Below, piece by piece: positions 34,801 through 39,990 of a DNA stretch of 64,000 bases. Within the stretch, counting starts at the first letter, position 1; each line of letters starts with the position of its first letter. The position numbers were made by a program, and so were the translations under genes. The stretch comes from Bemisia tabaci. Taxonomy: Eukaryota; Arthropoda; Insecta; Hemiptera; Aleyrodidae. The stretch covers positions 34,052,487-34,116,486 of the forward strand of contig NC_092801.1 in NCBI RefSeq assembly GCF_918797505.1, in the 5' to 3' direction. The notes under the pieces are model-generated. The model searched no databases. It saw only the letters and a program-made list of their open reading frames with translations, and was not told the origin of the DNA.

Positions 34801-37146
34801 AAGGAGAATTGCAAATCTTTTCTCTTAATATTTTCAGTGACTATAGAACGATTGTGAATGAAATTCTCTGATAAACTGGTGGAGAAATATCCACTGATTT
34901 CTTTGAAAATCCGTGTTTTATCAAAAGAAATTGTCAGCAATTAATAGCTGATGTAGCTTGGTTCCTCTCTCTAAACGCGGTTCAGCTTTGTGTAGAGCGC
35001 CTAATAAATGGACAGATTTTTCAATTCGGGACCATAATTTCTGGCTCAAATGTGAAAACACTTGTGTACTTAAGGAAACTAATGTTACATACGTTTTTTC
35101 TAAGCTGAGCCAGAAATTATAGTTCTGAATAGCAAAAAATGTAGTCCAAATGTCCCTTAAAGTTGGATTCCATTCTTAATATTGTATTTCAGGAACTGAC
35201 ATCATGGAGGTTAAATTGAGCAGGAAACTTTTTGGGATGGATTCTTACGGAAGATTACTATTATTTCTTCTTAACTGAAGTACATAGTACAACTGAAAAT
35301 GTGCTGGTACTTCCACCAACTTCTTTACCCACCCCTAAAGGTACCTAATTCGCAATTAACGAGGTTTGAGAAAGAAAGAAAAAAAAATGAGGCTGCATTA
35401 AATCTTTCCTATTCTGGGCGACGTCAATCGCCTTGTTCCAGAAGCACCACAACAAGCAAAGCAAACGGAAGGAATCACTGCACAGAATCATAGGAAAGGA
35501 AAGACGCCCGCTGATGACGGCGCGGTAATACAACTATTCGTGTTTAATGGATGTCCGTATTGCGTCTCCTAAATTGAAGGCGCTATCGCGGAAGCGTGAA
35601 CTCGCAATGTTCTTCTCTGCCACTGAGGTGTCGCCTACATGCGGAAGGTAAGTTTGAAAACGAGACCGAACGGGAATATGTGTCAATTTAAACCTTAATT
35701 AAACGGTAAAAACTGCGAATTGGAACCTTTTCCTCATTAATATTTCTGCTAAATCTGTTGTTAAGATTGTGTGAGTTAGTTCAATCAAGATCAATGCCAA
35801 TTGTTTTAAAAACCTTCGTAAAATTATGATTCGACCTTGGGTGGAAAGTGAATTTTTTGTATCTCACCTTTTTCGTTTCGCCTTTTAATGTTGTCAAGAT
35901 AGTCCTTCTCACCAAATATGTTACTCTTAATTTGGGCGAATATAATTCGGATATTTTACGAGATAATGATCTCTAATTTTTTATGCAGTGGGTTCAATGG
36001 ATATCACGTTTTGGTATCCGAGGTAAGAGCAGCAGGGCTCTTCCCGAATTCCTCGTCATCTTTATGTTTTGGAATGGATTTTTGTCTTTGATCATTTATG
36101 CGAAGGTTCGCACCTTTTTCGTTTCGTCTTTTAATGTTGTCAAAATATTCTTTCTCGCCAAATATGTCACTCTTAATTCGGGCGAATATTATTCGGATAT
36201 TTTACGAGTTAATGATCTCTAATTTTTTGTACAAGGGGTTCAACTAGGTCTCAAGTCTTGATATCCGAGGTAAGAGCAGCAAGGCTCTGCCTGAAATTTT
36301 CATCTATATTTTTTGGAATGGGTTTTTGTTTTCGATCATTTATGCGACAAAATTATTCTCGACCACTTCTCACTAAATATGTCACTCTTAATTTGGGCGA
36401 ATATTATTCGGATATTTTACGAAATAATGATCTTTAATTTTTTTATGCAATGGGTTCAACTGGATATCACGCTTTGATATCCGAGGTAGAAGCAGCAAGG
36501 CTCTGCCTGAAATTCTCGTCATCTTTATTTTTTGGAATGGGTTTTTGTCTTTCATCATTTGGACTGCATTTTGCAATTTGGAGCTATAGATTCTGGCTTA
36601 TCTGAAAAAACACTTATGTGCATAGGGAAACCAATGGCACGCACGTTGTTTTTAAACCGGGCCAGAATTTAAAGTTCCAAATTGCAATATGCACTCCATT
36701 TATGCGACAAAATTCACCAATTTTGTCACTCTTAATTTGGGCGAATATTATTTGGATATTTTACGAGATACTGATCTCTAATGTTTTTATACATTGGGTT
36801 CAACTGGTTATCACGTTTTGATATCCGAGGTAGAAGCAGCAAGGCTCTGCCTGAAATTCTCGTCATCTTTATTTTTTGGAATGGGTTTTTGTCTTTGATC
36901 ATTTATGCGACAAAATCATTCCGGACCGGTTGTAAGGAGAAAATTGGACGAAGGAAGCGAGCGGAACCTACCTTCTTGCTGCGCCCAGTTGATCAAAGAA
37001 TCCACTTTGGAAGGTGTGGTCGAGAAACAGTTCTCGAACTTGCCCCCGGCGTCTAATCCGACCGTCTCGAAGTTTGCTTTGACGCCGCACATCAGCGCGG
37101 TGGCGCATGCAGACGACTCTCCTATCTGCGCGTCCAGGTTGTACGT
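10422..37146 (-). CDS. Alkaline phosphatase, membrane (GPI-type), seven exons, N-terminus missing
   Basis: Joined exons 36972-37146, 24486-24664, 17748-17955, 14693-14833, 13307-13501, 12119-12489 and 10422-10601 give 1449 bases, 482 residues plus stop, with all six junction phases compatible. The family hydrolyses phosphate monoesters at the cell surface using two zinc ions and one magnesium. Visible features: the catalytic serine in [11 protein letters not shown] (Glu replaces the usual Asp before Ser); [20 protein letters not shown] with the substrate-binding Arg; [16 protein letters not shown]; the Mg-ligand Glu in FLFIES; the Zn ligands in [17 protein letters not shown] and [11 protein letters not shown]; and [12 protein letters not shown]. 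The last exon ends in a hydrophobic segment, [13 protein letters not shown], suggesting a GPI signal. Several NxT sequons fit a secreted protein. The first metal Asp and the signal peptide lie in exons not found here. Family identity is secure; subtype is not. Confidence 0.92.
10602..11458. other. Phosphatase intron, nothing recognised
   Basis: No repeat or convincing gene. A plus-strand frame at 10886-11257 lacks an ATG at its start and shows no family motif. Confidence 0.4.
11459..11695. mobile_element. Palindromic MITE, family A, copy 1
   Basis: The 237-bp element is almost a complete inverted repeat, beginning CACTGAGAAAAAACTATGG and ending in its complement (TTTTTTCTCAGTG). It is flanked by TG on both sides. 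Two further copies occur at 15093 and 15573. It encodes nothing. Confidence 0.85.
12119..12489 (-). CDS. Alkaline phosphatase exon f
   Basis: Acceptor TTGTCTGCAG, donor ACAG|GTGAGT. Encodes [20 protein letters not shown], then [19 protein letters not shown], which holds the last Zn His, then [18 protein letters not shown], and ends in phase 0. It is very GC-rich and therefore throws several long overlapping frames on the plus strand, which are not genes. Confidence 0.93.
12511..13017. mobile_element. Foldback MITE with ~240-bp arms next to exon f
   Basis: The left arm (12511 to about 12750) and right arm (about 12780 to 13017) are near-exact complements, for example GCTCCATGCGAAGATAGG against CCTATCTTCGCATGGAGC. 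The left end lies 22 bases from the exon f acceptor, so the intron has kept only its last ~20 bases there. A fragment of the same terminus occurs at 24389-24424. Confidence 0.85.
13018..13170. repeat. Diverged end of a CAGTGAGAACG-type MITE
   Basis: AATCAGTGAGAACGGAAACA and the CACACCAACTC that follows match the terminus of the palindromic element at 55754-55965. Only one end is recognisable. Confidence 0.4.
13307..13501 (-). CDS. Alkaline phosphatase exon e
   Basis: Acceptor TTGGTTTCAG, donor CTCG|GTGAGT. It encodes [16 protein letters not shown] (Zn1 Asp and His) and [16 protein letters not shown] (Zn2 Asp and His). The first codon, split with exon d, reads Ser where most relatives have Gly. 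The acceptor region is itself part of the first copy of a 50-55 bp minisatellite. Confidence 0.92.
13507..13818. repeat. Minisatellite, six copies of a 50-55 bp unit
   Basis: Units start with ACCAATCATGTCGG at 13507, 13562, 13612, 13662, 13712 and 13767; three spacings are exactly 50 and two are 55 because of a TATTAC insertion. The unit ends CACCTTTCGGCCAAAGTA. The array starts six bases from the exon e splice acceptor and runs into a MITE whose end resembles the unit. Confidence 0.9.
13805..14040. mobile_element. Palindromic MITE, family B, copy 1
   Basis: The left part (TTTCGGCCAAAGTATATC, then CCGCCGCCATTTTAT) is mirrored by the right part (CACAATGGCGGTGG ... CTTTGGCCG). A second copy lies at 39738-39990. 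The minisatellite at 13507-13818 is built from sequence like its terminus. Confidence 0.65.
14041..14692. other. Phosphatase intron, no supported feature
   Basis: A minus-strand frame covering 14424-14813 is exon d read through its donor into the intron; the intronic part has no motif. Confidence 0.4.
14693..14833 (-). CDS. Alkaline phosphatase exon d
   Basis: It encodes [32 protein letters not shown] and [11 protein letters not shown], the last Glu being the Mg ligand, then one base of a Ser codon before the donor GAGA|GTAAGT. The acceptor is TTGTTTCAG, but the bases immediately upstream are a run of 21 A, so only a very short pyrimidine tract remains. Confidence 0.9.
14843..15075 (-). mobile_element. 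3' end of a retroposon with a 21-A tail
   Basis: On the minus strand an AT-rich segment with GCCCCGTAAGAGGCAG near its end finishes in ATTTAAATAAA and 21 consecutive A residues (T run at 14843-14863). This is the look of a retrotransposed 3' end. The tail stops nine bases before the exon d splice site. The 5' limit is uncertain and no coding part is left. Confidence 0.55.
15078..15477. mobile_element. MITE with CAGTGGCGTGGCGTG ends, split by another MITE
   Basis: Its ends, CAGTGGCGTGGCGTG and CACGCCACGCCACTG, are perfect complements, and ATCGATTGTTATG recurs inverted inside. An uninterrupted relative lies at 29146-29310. Family A copy 2 is inserted directly after the left terminal repeat. 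Confidence 0.85.
15093..15330. mobile_element. Palindromic MITE, family A, copy 2 (nested)
   Basis: It starts CACTGAGAAAAAACTATGG and ends in the complement. Its internal sequence is in the opposite orientation to copies 1 and 3. Removing it together with one TG rebuilds the expected host-MITE sequence (GGCGTGAATCGCG), so the target duplication is TG. Confidence 0.88.
15573..15809. mobile_element. Palindromic MITE, family A, copy 3
   Basis: Same structure and length as copy 1, ends CACTGAGAAAAAG and TTTTTTCTCAGTG, flanked by CG on both sides. Only 242 bases separate it from copy 2. Confidence 0.87.
15895..16060. repeat. Fragment of the 28472-29056 MITE family
   Basis: TTACGAGCATTCTGGC, CGCAGACGC, ACGGGGCTT and TTCAGTGCT occur in the same order as in the left arm of the element at 28472. 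Confidence 0.6.
16061..17422. other. Phosphatase intron with one perfect hairpin
   Basis: No gene recognised; the short frames at 16339-16539 and 16739-16999 show no motif. The only structured object is the hairpin at 16947-16980. Confidence 0.4.
16947..16980. repeat. Perfect 14-bp hairpin
   Basis: CTGCGAGTACTGGA and its exact complement flank the six-base loop GTCGAG. It stands alone, with no similar hairpin nearby. Confidence 0.8.
17423..17629. mobile_element. MITE with CACTAAG/CAGTG ends
   Basis: It begins CACTAAGAAAAAAAAG and ends TTTTTTTTTCAGTG, with CA on both sides as target duplication. The pair AATTTGCCGCCAAGAA and its complement mark the arms. It lies about 120 bases past the exon c donor. 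Confidence 0.75.
17748..17955 (-). CDS. Alkaline phosphatase exon c
   Basis: Acceptor TTTCGCAG, donor CTAG|GTGAGT. It starts in phase 0 with [12 protein letters not shown] and contains [13 protein letters not shown] and YVWNKTQL, ending HTDHLL plus one base. This is the family block between the Arg-containing segment and the GLFEPGDM-like segment. It is distinctly more GC-rich than its introns. Confidence 0.92.
18128..18180. repeat. Fragment of the large foldback element found at 29604
   Basis: ATAGACGCCATATTTTGTGT and the following CGAAATGCGAT match the terminal part of the 29604-30367 element. Confidence 0.55.
18170..18511 (-). pseudogene. Broken coding fossil of unknown origin
   Basis: A minus-strand frame from an ATG at about 18502 ([18 protein letters not shown], then [17 protein letters not shown]) stops at 18284, and a second frame continues with [12 protein letters not shown]. 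Codon texture suggests a once-coding sequence, perhaps part of an LTR-element polyprotein, but I cannot name it. Confidence 0.35.
18512..18953. repeat. AT-rich spacer with a short duplicated block
   Basis: GGGATGAACAGAGTGACGAA (18547) recurs as GGGATAAACAGAGTGACGAA (18649), followed in both by the AAAAATCTAAC motif. No gene seen. Confidence 0.5.
18954..19095. mobile_element. Diverged copy of the 37840 MITE family, ends lost
   Basis: AAGAACCAAGCCTCTTAA, GAGCGGATTTCCT and TTGATTGAATCAAGAGTCC-like arms match the element at 37840-38071. The terminal CACTGG repeats are missing. Confidence 0.65.
19516..19930. mobile_element. MITE, family C, copy 1
   Basis: A 415-bp element with ends CACTGAAAAAAAAATC and TTTTTTTTCAGTG. 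The word GGTAAAATTACC and its variants are repeated through the interior in both orientations. A second copy is at 37243-37646. No matching target duplication is evident here. Confidence 0.8.
19931..20797. repeat. Spacer with a CAGGGATGCCACAGTCAGGG repeat
   Basis: At 20102-20185 the motif TCAGGGAA/GTCAGGGAAAT recurs several times in degenerate form, a pattern of a dispersed repeat. The rest of this stretch holds a run of 18 A at about 20531 and no supported gene. Confidence 0.35.
20798..21320. repeat. Three degenerate tandem copies of a ~175-bp unit
   Basis: Each copy contains AGCTCAT, GACTGTA(A/G)ATTT, CTTTAATTCTTTG-like, TTGGCAT, CATTAATTTAAGTTCC and TTGGACTAAACT-like blocks in the same order, starting near 20798, 20976 and 21156. 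Copies are about 80% alike by eye. Confidence 0.75.
21441..21817. mobile_element. 377-bp MITE with ~59-bp terminal inverted repeats
   Basis: AATTGGACGTAGTTCTACCA at the left matches TGGTAGAAATACGTCCAATT at the right; the arms continue with ACAGACCTATGTGG and ATATGGGG. The interior is GC-rich and non-coding. Target duplication not resolved. Confidence 0.82.
21818..22659. other. Phosphatase intron, no supported feature
   Basis: AT-rich sequence; the antisense frame at 22058-22288 shows no family motif. Confidence 0.4.
22660..22818. repeat. GC-rich array of seven mini-hairpins with three-base loops
   Basis: In 160 bp stand GCCGGCGC-GAA-GCGCCGGC (22660-22678), GTGCGG-TCC-CCGCAC (22697-22711), ATCCGC-TAA-GCGGAT, GGGGAGGC-GAA-GCCCCCC (one mismatch), GCCGGCGC-GTA-GCGCCGGT, CGCGGCGC-GAA-GCGCCGCG and AAATTGGCC-GGA-GGCCAATTT. 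All loops are three bases, mostly of GNA type. The array is far more GC-rich than the flanking DNA and ends inside the transposase-like frame at its right. Confidence 0.9.
22790..23706 (-). pseudogene. Truncated transposase-like gene, two overlapping frames
   Basis: A 195-codon frame (23706 to 23119) rich in Glu, Asp and Lys ends with [19 protein letters not shown]. It is followed, after a frame change near an A-run, by 23122 to about 22812 with [38 protein letters not shown] and [10 protein letters not shown]. The second part resembles the N-terminal region of an arthropod mobile-element protein family whose members have the phrase DYQxLR...LYPSY...AK..C.P; that likeness is from memory. The frame runs into the hairpin array after DVIKQK, so the C-terminal part is lost. 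Neither frame begins with ATG. Confidence 0.5.
23707..24388. other. Phosphatase intron, no supported feature
   Basis: AT-rich, possibly the 5' flank of the truncated transposase-like gene. A GAGAGAGAG microsatellite lies at 24246-24256. Confidence 0.35.
24389..24424. repeat. Terminal fragment of the foldback MITE at 12511
   Basis: AATCGCAAATCCCTCACA and CATGCAACATCTCCATT match the end of the 12511-13017 element. It lies about 60 bases from the exon b donor. Confidence 0.55.
24486..24664 (-). CDS. Alkaline phosphatase exon b
   Basis: Acceptor TCTGTTACAG, donor AAAC|GTGAGT. The first two bases complete a Gly codon with the preceding exon, then [28 protein letters not shown] and [11 protein letters not shown] follow, matching the family segment that holds the Mg-site His/Thr and the substrate-binding Arg. 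The preceding intron is 12.3 kb, the longest seen. Confidence 0.92.
24665..25274. other. Phosphatase intron, no supported feature
   Basis: Several short overlapping frames on both strands, none with a motif. Confidence 0.35.
25275..25690 (-). pseudogene. Gag-like or ORF1-like fragment, Pro/Ser-rich
   Basis: An ATG at 25690 starts [19 protein letters not shown] and stops after ~38 codons. A second ATG at 25571 starts [15 protein letters not shown] followed by a Pro/Ala/Ser-rich stretch to 25275. A plausible 3' splice site (GCTTTCAG) precedes the first ATG. The composition is like the N-terminus of a retroelement structural protein, and a BEL/Pao fragment lies upstream on the same strand, but no diagnostic motif is present. 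Confidence 0.3.
25797..25834. repeat. Run of 38 T
   Basis: Uninterrupted T tract, on the minus strand an A-tail between the BEL/Pao fragment and the gag-like fragment. Confidence 0.9.
25946..26356 (-). pseudogene. BEL/Pao retrotransposon pol, C-terminal fragment
   Basis: The minus frame reads [73 protein letters not shown] and [20 protein letters not shown], then stops at 25946. This is the conserved domain after the integrase core in BEL/Pao polyproteins (L.PGHFLIGRPL ... WKLGRI ... VRTA.G...RP). The frame is intact over ~135 codons but everything upstream is missing. Confidence 0.88.
26390..28471. other. Large intron segment without recognised genes
   Basis: Plus-strand frames at 26572-26787 and 26794-27009 are open but match nothing I know. 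TTGCACCGTGTGTTGCACTT occurs at about 27867 and again at 28004, an internal duplication. The rest is AT-rich. Confidence 0.4.
28472..29056. mobile_element. 585-bp MITE with ~92-bp terminal inverted repeats
   Basis: ATCACAAAATTACTCACGAG at the left and its complement CTCGTGAGTAATTTTGTGAT at the right are exact; the arms continue through GCATTCTGGCTT, GCAGACGCGTT and TTCAGTGCT. The interior is AT-rich and non-coding. A diverged fragment is at 15895-16060. Confidence 0.87.
29146..29310. mobile_element. MITE with CAGTGGCGTGGCGTG ends, uninterrupted copy
   Basis: 165 bp with perfect 15-bp terminal inverted repeats and inverted ATCGATTG(T/C)TATG words inside. It is the intact reference for the split copy at 15078-15477. 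Confidence 0.87.
29311..29603. other. CpG-rich intron patch
   Basis: Noticeably richer in CG than its surroundings (CGCGAGCTCGCGCGATC and similar), with no recognised coding frame or repeat. A regulatory element or decayed host exon is possible but unsupported. Confidence 0.3.
29604..30367. mobile_element. Large foldback element bounded by TTAA, with an insertion in its left arm
   Basis: The ends TTAAGGTGATTCGATGG and CCATCGAATCACCTTAA are perfect complements; the arms continue for ~190 paired bases including GACGCCATATTTTGT. The left arm is interrupted between 29733 and 30026 by ~294 unpaired bases bounded by CAGGAG on both sides; the inner arms resume at ACTAAAGCACTCAC. A TTAA flank would fit a piggyBac-type target site, but the termini are not typical of piggyBac. 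Confidence 0.8.
30368..31189. other. Phosphatase intron, no supported feature
   Basis: AT-rich; no frame, repeat or hairpin of note. Confidence 0.4.
31190..31600. repeat. Two diverged copies of a dispersed AT-rich repeat
   Basis: TCATTTTATCGAAGGCAAAATTTGGCAA-like and ACGGCG(T/C)TC(C/T)TCC(A/G)TA blocks occur near 31275 and again near 31527. The AAAATTTTAAAATATTT/TTTCTC pattern links them loosely to the units at 34405 and 38480. Confidence 0.5.
31601..33000. repeat. Intron segment with a 29-bp tandem duplication
   Basis: TCACTGTTCGTATCATAATT and the next nine bases are repeated exactly at 32545 and 32574. Otherwise no supported gene; frames on both strands at 31610-32062 have no motif. Confidence 0.6.
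33001..34033. other. Phosphatase intron, no supported feature
   Basis: Frames at 32955-33185 and 33513-34042 do not resemble a known protein. Confidence 0.35.
34034..34220. mobile_element. 187-bp MITE with CACTGGT ends
   Basis: Ends CACTGGTAAAAAAAACC and GGTTTTTTTTACCAGTG are perfect complements; the element is flanked by TC on both sides. Arms continue with GAGTGCAGTTTCTTGTC and its complement. Confidence 0.87.
34405..34930. repeat. Tandem duplication of a ~260-bp unit
   Basis: Both copies run ACTCT..CC, CGTTGTATCATCACC-like, GAGCTAC.GTGCTA.GGAAAAATG, TTCGATAGTTGCCA, TTTTCTCTGGTAAAATTTTAA and GATTGTGAATGAAAT. A shortened, diverged relative is at 38480-38700. Confidence 0.82.
35010..35155. 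mobile_element. Diverged copy of the 36561 MITE family
   Basis: The palindrome contains CATAATTTCTGGCTCA and its complement TGAGCCAGAAATTAT. Outer parts resemble GGACTACATTTTTTGC, related to the termini at 36561-36697. Confidence 0.6.
35156..35869. other. Phosphatase intron, no supported feature
   Basis: No recognisable gene or repeat. Confidence 0.35.
35870..36920. repeat. Four tandem copies of a ~235-bp unit beside exon a
   Basis: Each copy carries CTCTTAATTTGGGCGAATAT-like, CGGATATTTTACGA, ATGATCTCTAATTTTT-like, GGGTTCAA(T/C), TATCCGAGGTA, GCAGCAAGGCTCT and GGAATGG(A/G)TTTTTGTCTT. Copies start near 35880, 36120, 36370 and 36715. The third is split by a MITE at 36561. The array ends about 50 bases from the exon a donor. 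Confidence 0.85.
36561..36697. mobile_element. 137-bp MITE inserted into the 235-bp array
   Basis: It begins GGACTGCATTTTGCAATTTG and ends GCAATATGCACTCC, an imperfect inverted repeat. ATTT lies on both sides, and neighbouring array copies show the empty site TCATTTATGCGA, which fixes the borders and a 4-bp target duplication. Confidence 0.85.
36972..37146 (-). CDS. Alkaline phosphatase exon a (catalytic serine)
   Basis: The acceptor is TTTTTTGTTGCAG at the upper edge and the donor is GAAG|GTAGGT at the lower edge. It begins in phase 0 with TYNLDAQ and ends with WAQQE plus one base of the next Gly codon. It carries the active-site serine (residue 11 of the recovered protein) and [12 protein letters not shown] four-copy 235-bp repeat lies about 50 bases past the donor. 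Confidence 0.9.
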
Positions 37147-37242
37147 CTGCAACAAAAAACCACCGCCAACGCTTAGTTCGTCCATGTAGCTCAGACTGAA
37201 AAATTTTCAATACACCGAACTTCGGATTTTGATCCGGGCTTA

Positions 37243-37646
37243 CACTGAAAAAAAATCTCGGTGTATTTACTAAGACAAGGGTAAAATTACCAAGAATTCA
37301 GGGTTCTATTTGACCCCAGTTATTTCTTTGTAAAATTACCAGTAACGGAATTGGTAATTTTACCGAGAAATCTCGGTAAAATTATTGAATTCCTCGGTAA
37401 TTTTACTGGACCCCGGTAAAAACGCCAATATTTTTTTATCGACTGTGGTAGAATTACCGAGATAAAATGGCAAAATTACCGGGAATTGATTACCAATAAA
37501 AGTGGTATTCTTACCTGAGAAAAACAGTAGAAATACCGAGGCTTACCAGTTTGTCTTGGTCAAATTACCAATAATTGTTACTAAAAGTGAGATGGTAAAG
37601 GGTACCAACGGACCTTGGTAAAAACGCCGAGAATTTGTTTTCAGTG
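37243..37646. mobile_element. MITE, family C, copy 2
   Basis: Ends CACTGAAAAAAAATCTCGG and TTTGTTTTCAGTG; the interior matches the copy at 19516 almost throughout (GGTAAAATTACCAAGAAT near the left end). It lies about 100 bases from the exon a acceptor, in the preceding intron. Confidence 0.82.
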
Positions 37647-37839
37647 ATATGTGGAGGTCGGCCAGTTTGGATTTTCTGACGTACCTTCATTGGGGTCCTT
37701 CGTGTTGGTTTTGTATGCGATCCTTTCACTGAATGATATAATTTTTGTAGGCTTAGAACGTTTTTGACTAGTATTTCTGACACACATGAATGTAAATGAT
37801 TTTGGTAGTGGGATGTTTATCAAAACGTCCTCCTAACAA

Positions 37840-38071
37840 CACTGGGGGAAAAAAAAACACATTGGATTCAGAGTCCAGACTCTTAAAAACATCGACAAGA
37901 AAAAATACTCTTTATTCAATCGGATTTTTGCTTAAATCAAGAACCAAGCCTCTTAATTTGAGCGGATTTCCTTTTGATCTAAGCAAAAATTTGATTGAAT
38001 CAAGAGTCCATTTTCTTGTCAATGTTTTCAAGAGTCTGGACTCAAGATCCAATGTGTTTTTTTTTCCAGTG
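37840..38071. mobile_element. 232-bp MITE with CACTGG ends
   Basis: Begins CACTGGGGGAAAAAAAAAC and ends TTTTTTTTTCCAGTG, flanked by AA on both sides. Arms include CAGACTCTTAAAAACAT and a complementary block; a diverged copy is at 18954-19095. Confidence 0.85.
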
Positions 38072-39737
38072 AAGCCAAGCCTTCTAGTAATCTACGGACT
38101 CTCGTTTCCTTCATTGATATTTCGACTCAAGTGGAATCGGGGTATTTCTGCGTCTTTACTCTTCACTTAAAGTGATGAGCATTTGTTTTTCACCCCCCCT
38201 CGTCCATCATTTGCCCGTCATTCAGCGTTTGAAATTCCCTCGAGTCTTCGGACTGTTGAAAATCGGGATTGTCCGGGAATTGCTCCAGAAGTACGAAATG
38301 AATAACCACGCAATTTACCTGGTAATTTTAGAATATAAATGCGATTTTTAAAGACCCATTCTCTTCCAGAAACACCCCTTCGAGTTTATATTTTGATGGA
38401 TTCACATCAAAATTTGCAGTTCTAGTCCAAAACTGTCCCTCACATAAATTATTTTTACATCGTGCGGCGCGGCGCGCGGGGAAGTTTTTCCAACTGCCGC
38501 GCTAAGTAAAAATGCCATACGAGCATGTTGCCAATTTTCTCGTCGGAAAATGTTTATTTTTGAAAGGATTAATGAATTTTTGTCCTTTAAATTTTCAGAC
38601 TTGATGAAATCACAAACAAAACTCTCTGAAAAGTTGGAGGTGATATTCCCAAATTTTACCCAAAATTCGTGATTTTCCGAGTGGAATTTGGCCATGCCGG
38701 GTGGCGGTTGCGGCGTTTTTACTAAGCGCGAAAGAACATTCCGTTACGGCGCGCTAGGCTGAGAAGGAAAGCTCTGCGCCGCCTGGACTTTTCAAAAAGA
38801 TGCGTTATTCAGATTTCAGGTCGGAGCATTTCACCCGGTAACTGAATGATTTATCAAGCTAAGTAGGGAGCACAGTCGCTCCGTTTGAATCGCCGCGCCG
38901 AGCGCTCCCTTGCCAGATGTCGAAGTTTCCATCCGTCAAGTTCAGGGTTTCAGCCGTCTCATTCGCCTCTCAGAATTTCTTTACGAGGAGATACTGGACA
39001 GTGAGGGATCAAATTCTGATTGCACCTGTCATACTAGGCTTTCACGGGCGGACTCGGTAAGGGGGCAGTGACCTTCCGAACACGGTCGAAGGGGGTCTAG
39101 TTGGAGCGAACTTCGGGAGTTTCGAACCTAAACTTTCTAAATTATAAAACTTGACTTATATTTTCCCTAGTATTTGGGAGAGGACTTTCATATTGAGAGT
39201 AAATACAATACGAATTCATATCTGATCGGCTACACTTTGTTTTAGGCCTTCCAAGTGTCATAAATGGGAATAAAGATTCCCTTTCAACAAATTCAAAGCT
39301 TATAAACTGGAATGGACCGGGAATTATGGTCATTGCAAATAACAAACGGAATGAAAAAGGGAACGGAAACAGGAATTCGGGAATGAGTTGATCAAAGATT
39401 ACGAAAAACGTTCAATTCGTGTAATCTTTATTCTCGTTTTTGACATACATGAGCCCTGTTGTCTCGACTCTCCCTTTAAGGGGATTCGTGCGTATGTCAT
39501 ACTTTCTGTATTGTCAAATTGATTGCATTTTGGAACTGCAATATATCTGCCTCAGCTTCGAAATGACGTATGTACGATTTGGTTCTCTAGGCAAATGAGT
39601 GGTCTCACAGACGGGCTATGTATCGTAATTTGTAGTCAAAATGATTATAATCCCCCATAAGAATCCACTTCCTGAGTTTCACGACTGAATTTTGCTCGAG
39701 GTTCGGCAAAATTTTCTCGTCTGAATACAGTCACTTT
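38072..39737. repeat. Mostly featureless region with one dispersed-repeat copy
   Basis: 38480-38700 is a diverged relative of the 34405 unit (GCTAAGTAAAAATGCC, GTTGCCAATTTTCTC, GATGAAATCACAAAC). No gene recognised in the rest. Confidence 0.45.
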
Positions 39738-39990
39738 CCAGCCGAAGTATCACAAGCGCCATGCGATGTTCCGAAATTCCCGCCGCCATTTCATTTTTTC
39801 ACAACAAAATCGTTGGTTGAATCTGCCTGAAAATTTAACGAAATTTTATCGGCAAGACAGAGAAAATTTGGTGAAATTTTCGAACAGTTTTTGACGAACA
39901 ACTTTTCGGTCTTTAAATAAAATTCCGGTCGAAATTTTGTTATGTCGATTAGCGCTTGTCATAGTTCGGCCAGAAGGTGACGATATTATA
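39738..39990. mobile_element. Palindromic MITE, family B, copy 2
   Basis: AGCCGAAGTATCACAAGCGCCATG at the left, shown here in part, and GCTTGTCATAGTTCGGCC at the right form the outer arms, and CCGCCGCCATTTC is shared with the copy at 13805. The right flank GAAGGTGACGATAT equals, in complement, part of the 13507 minisatellite unit. Confidence 0.6.
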
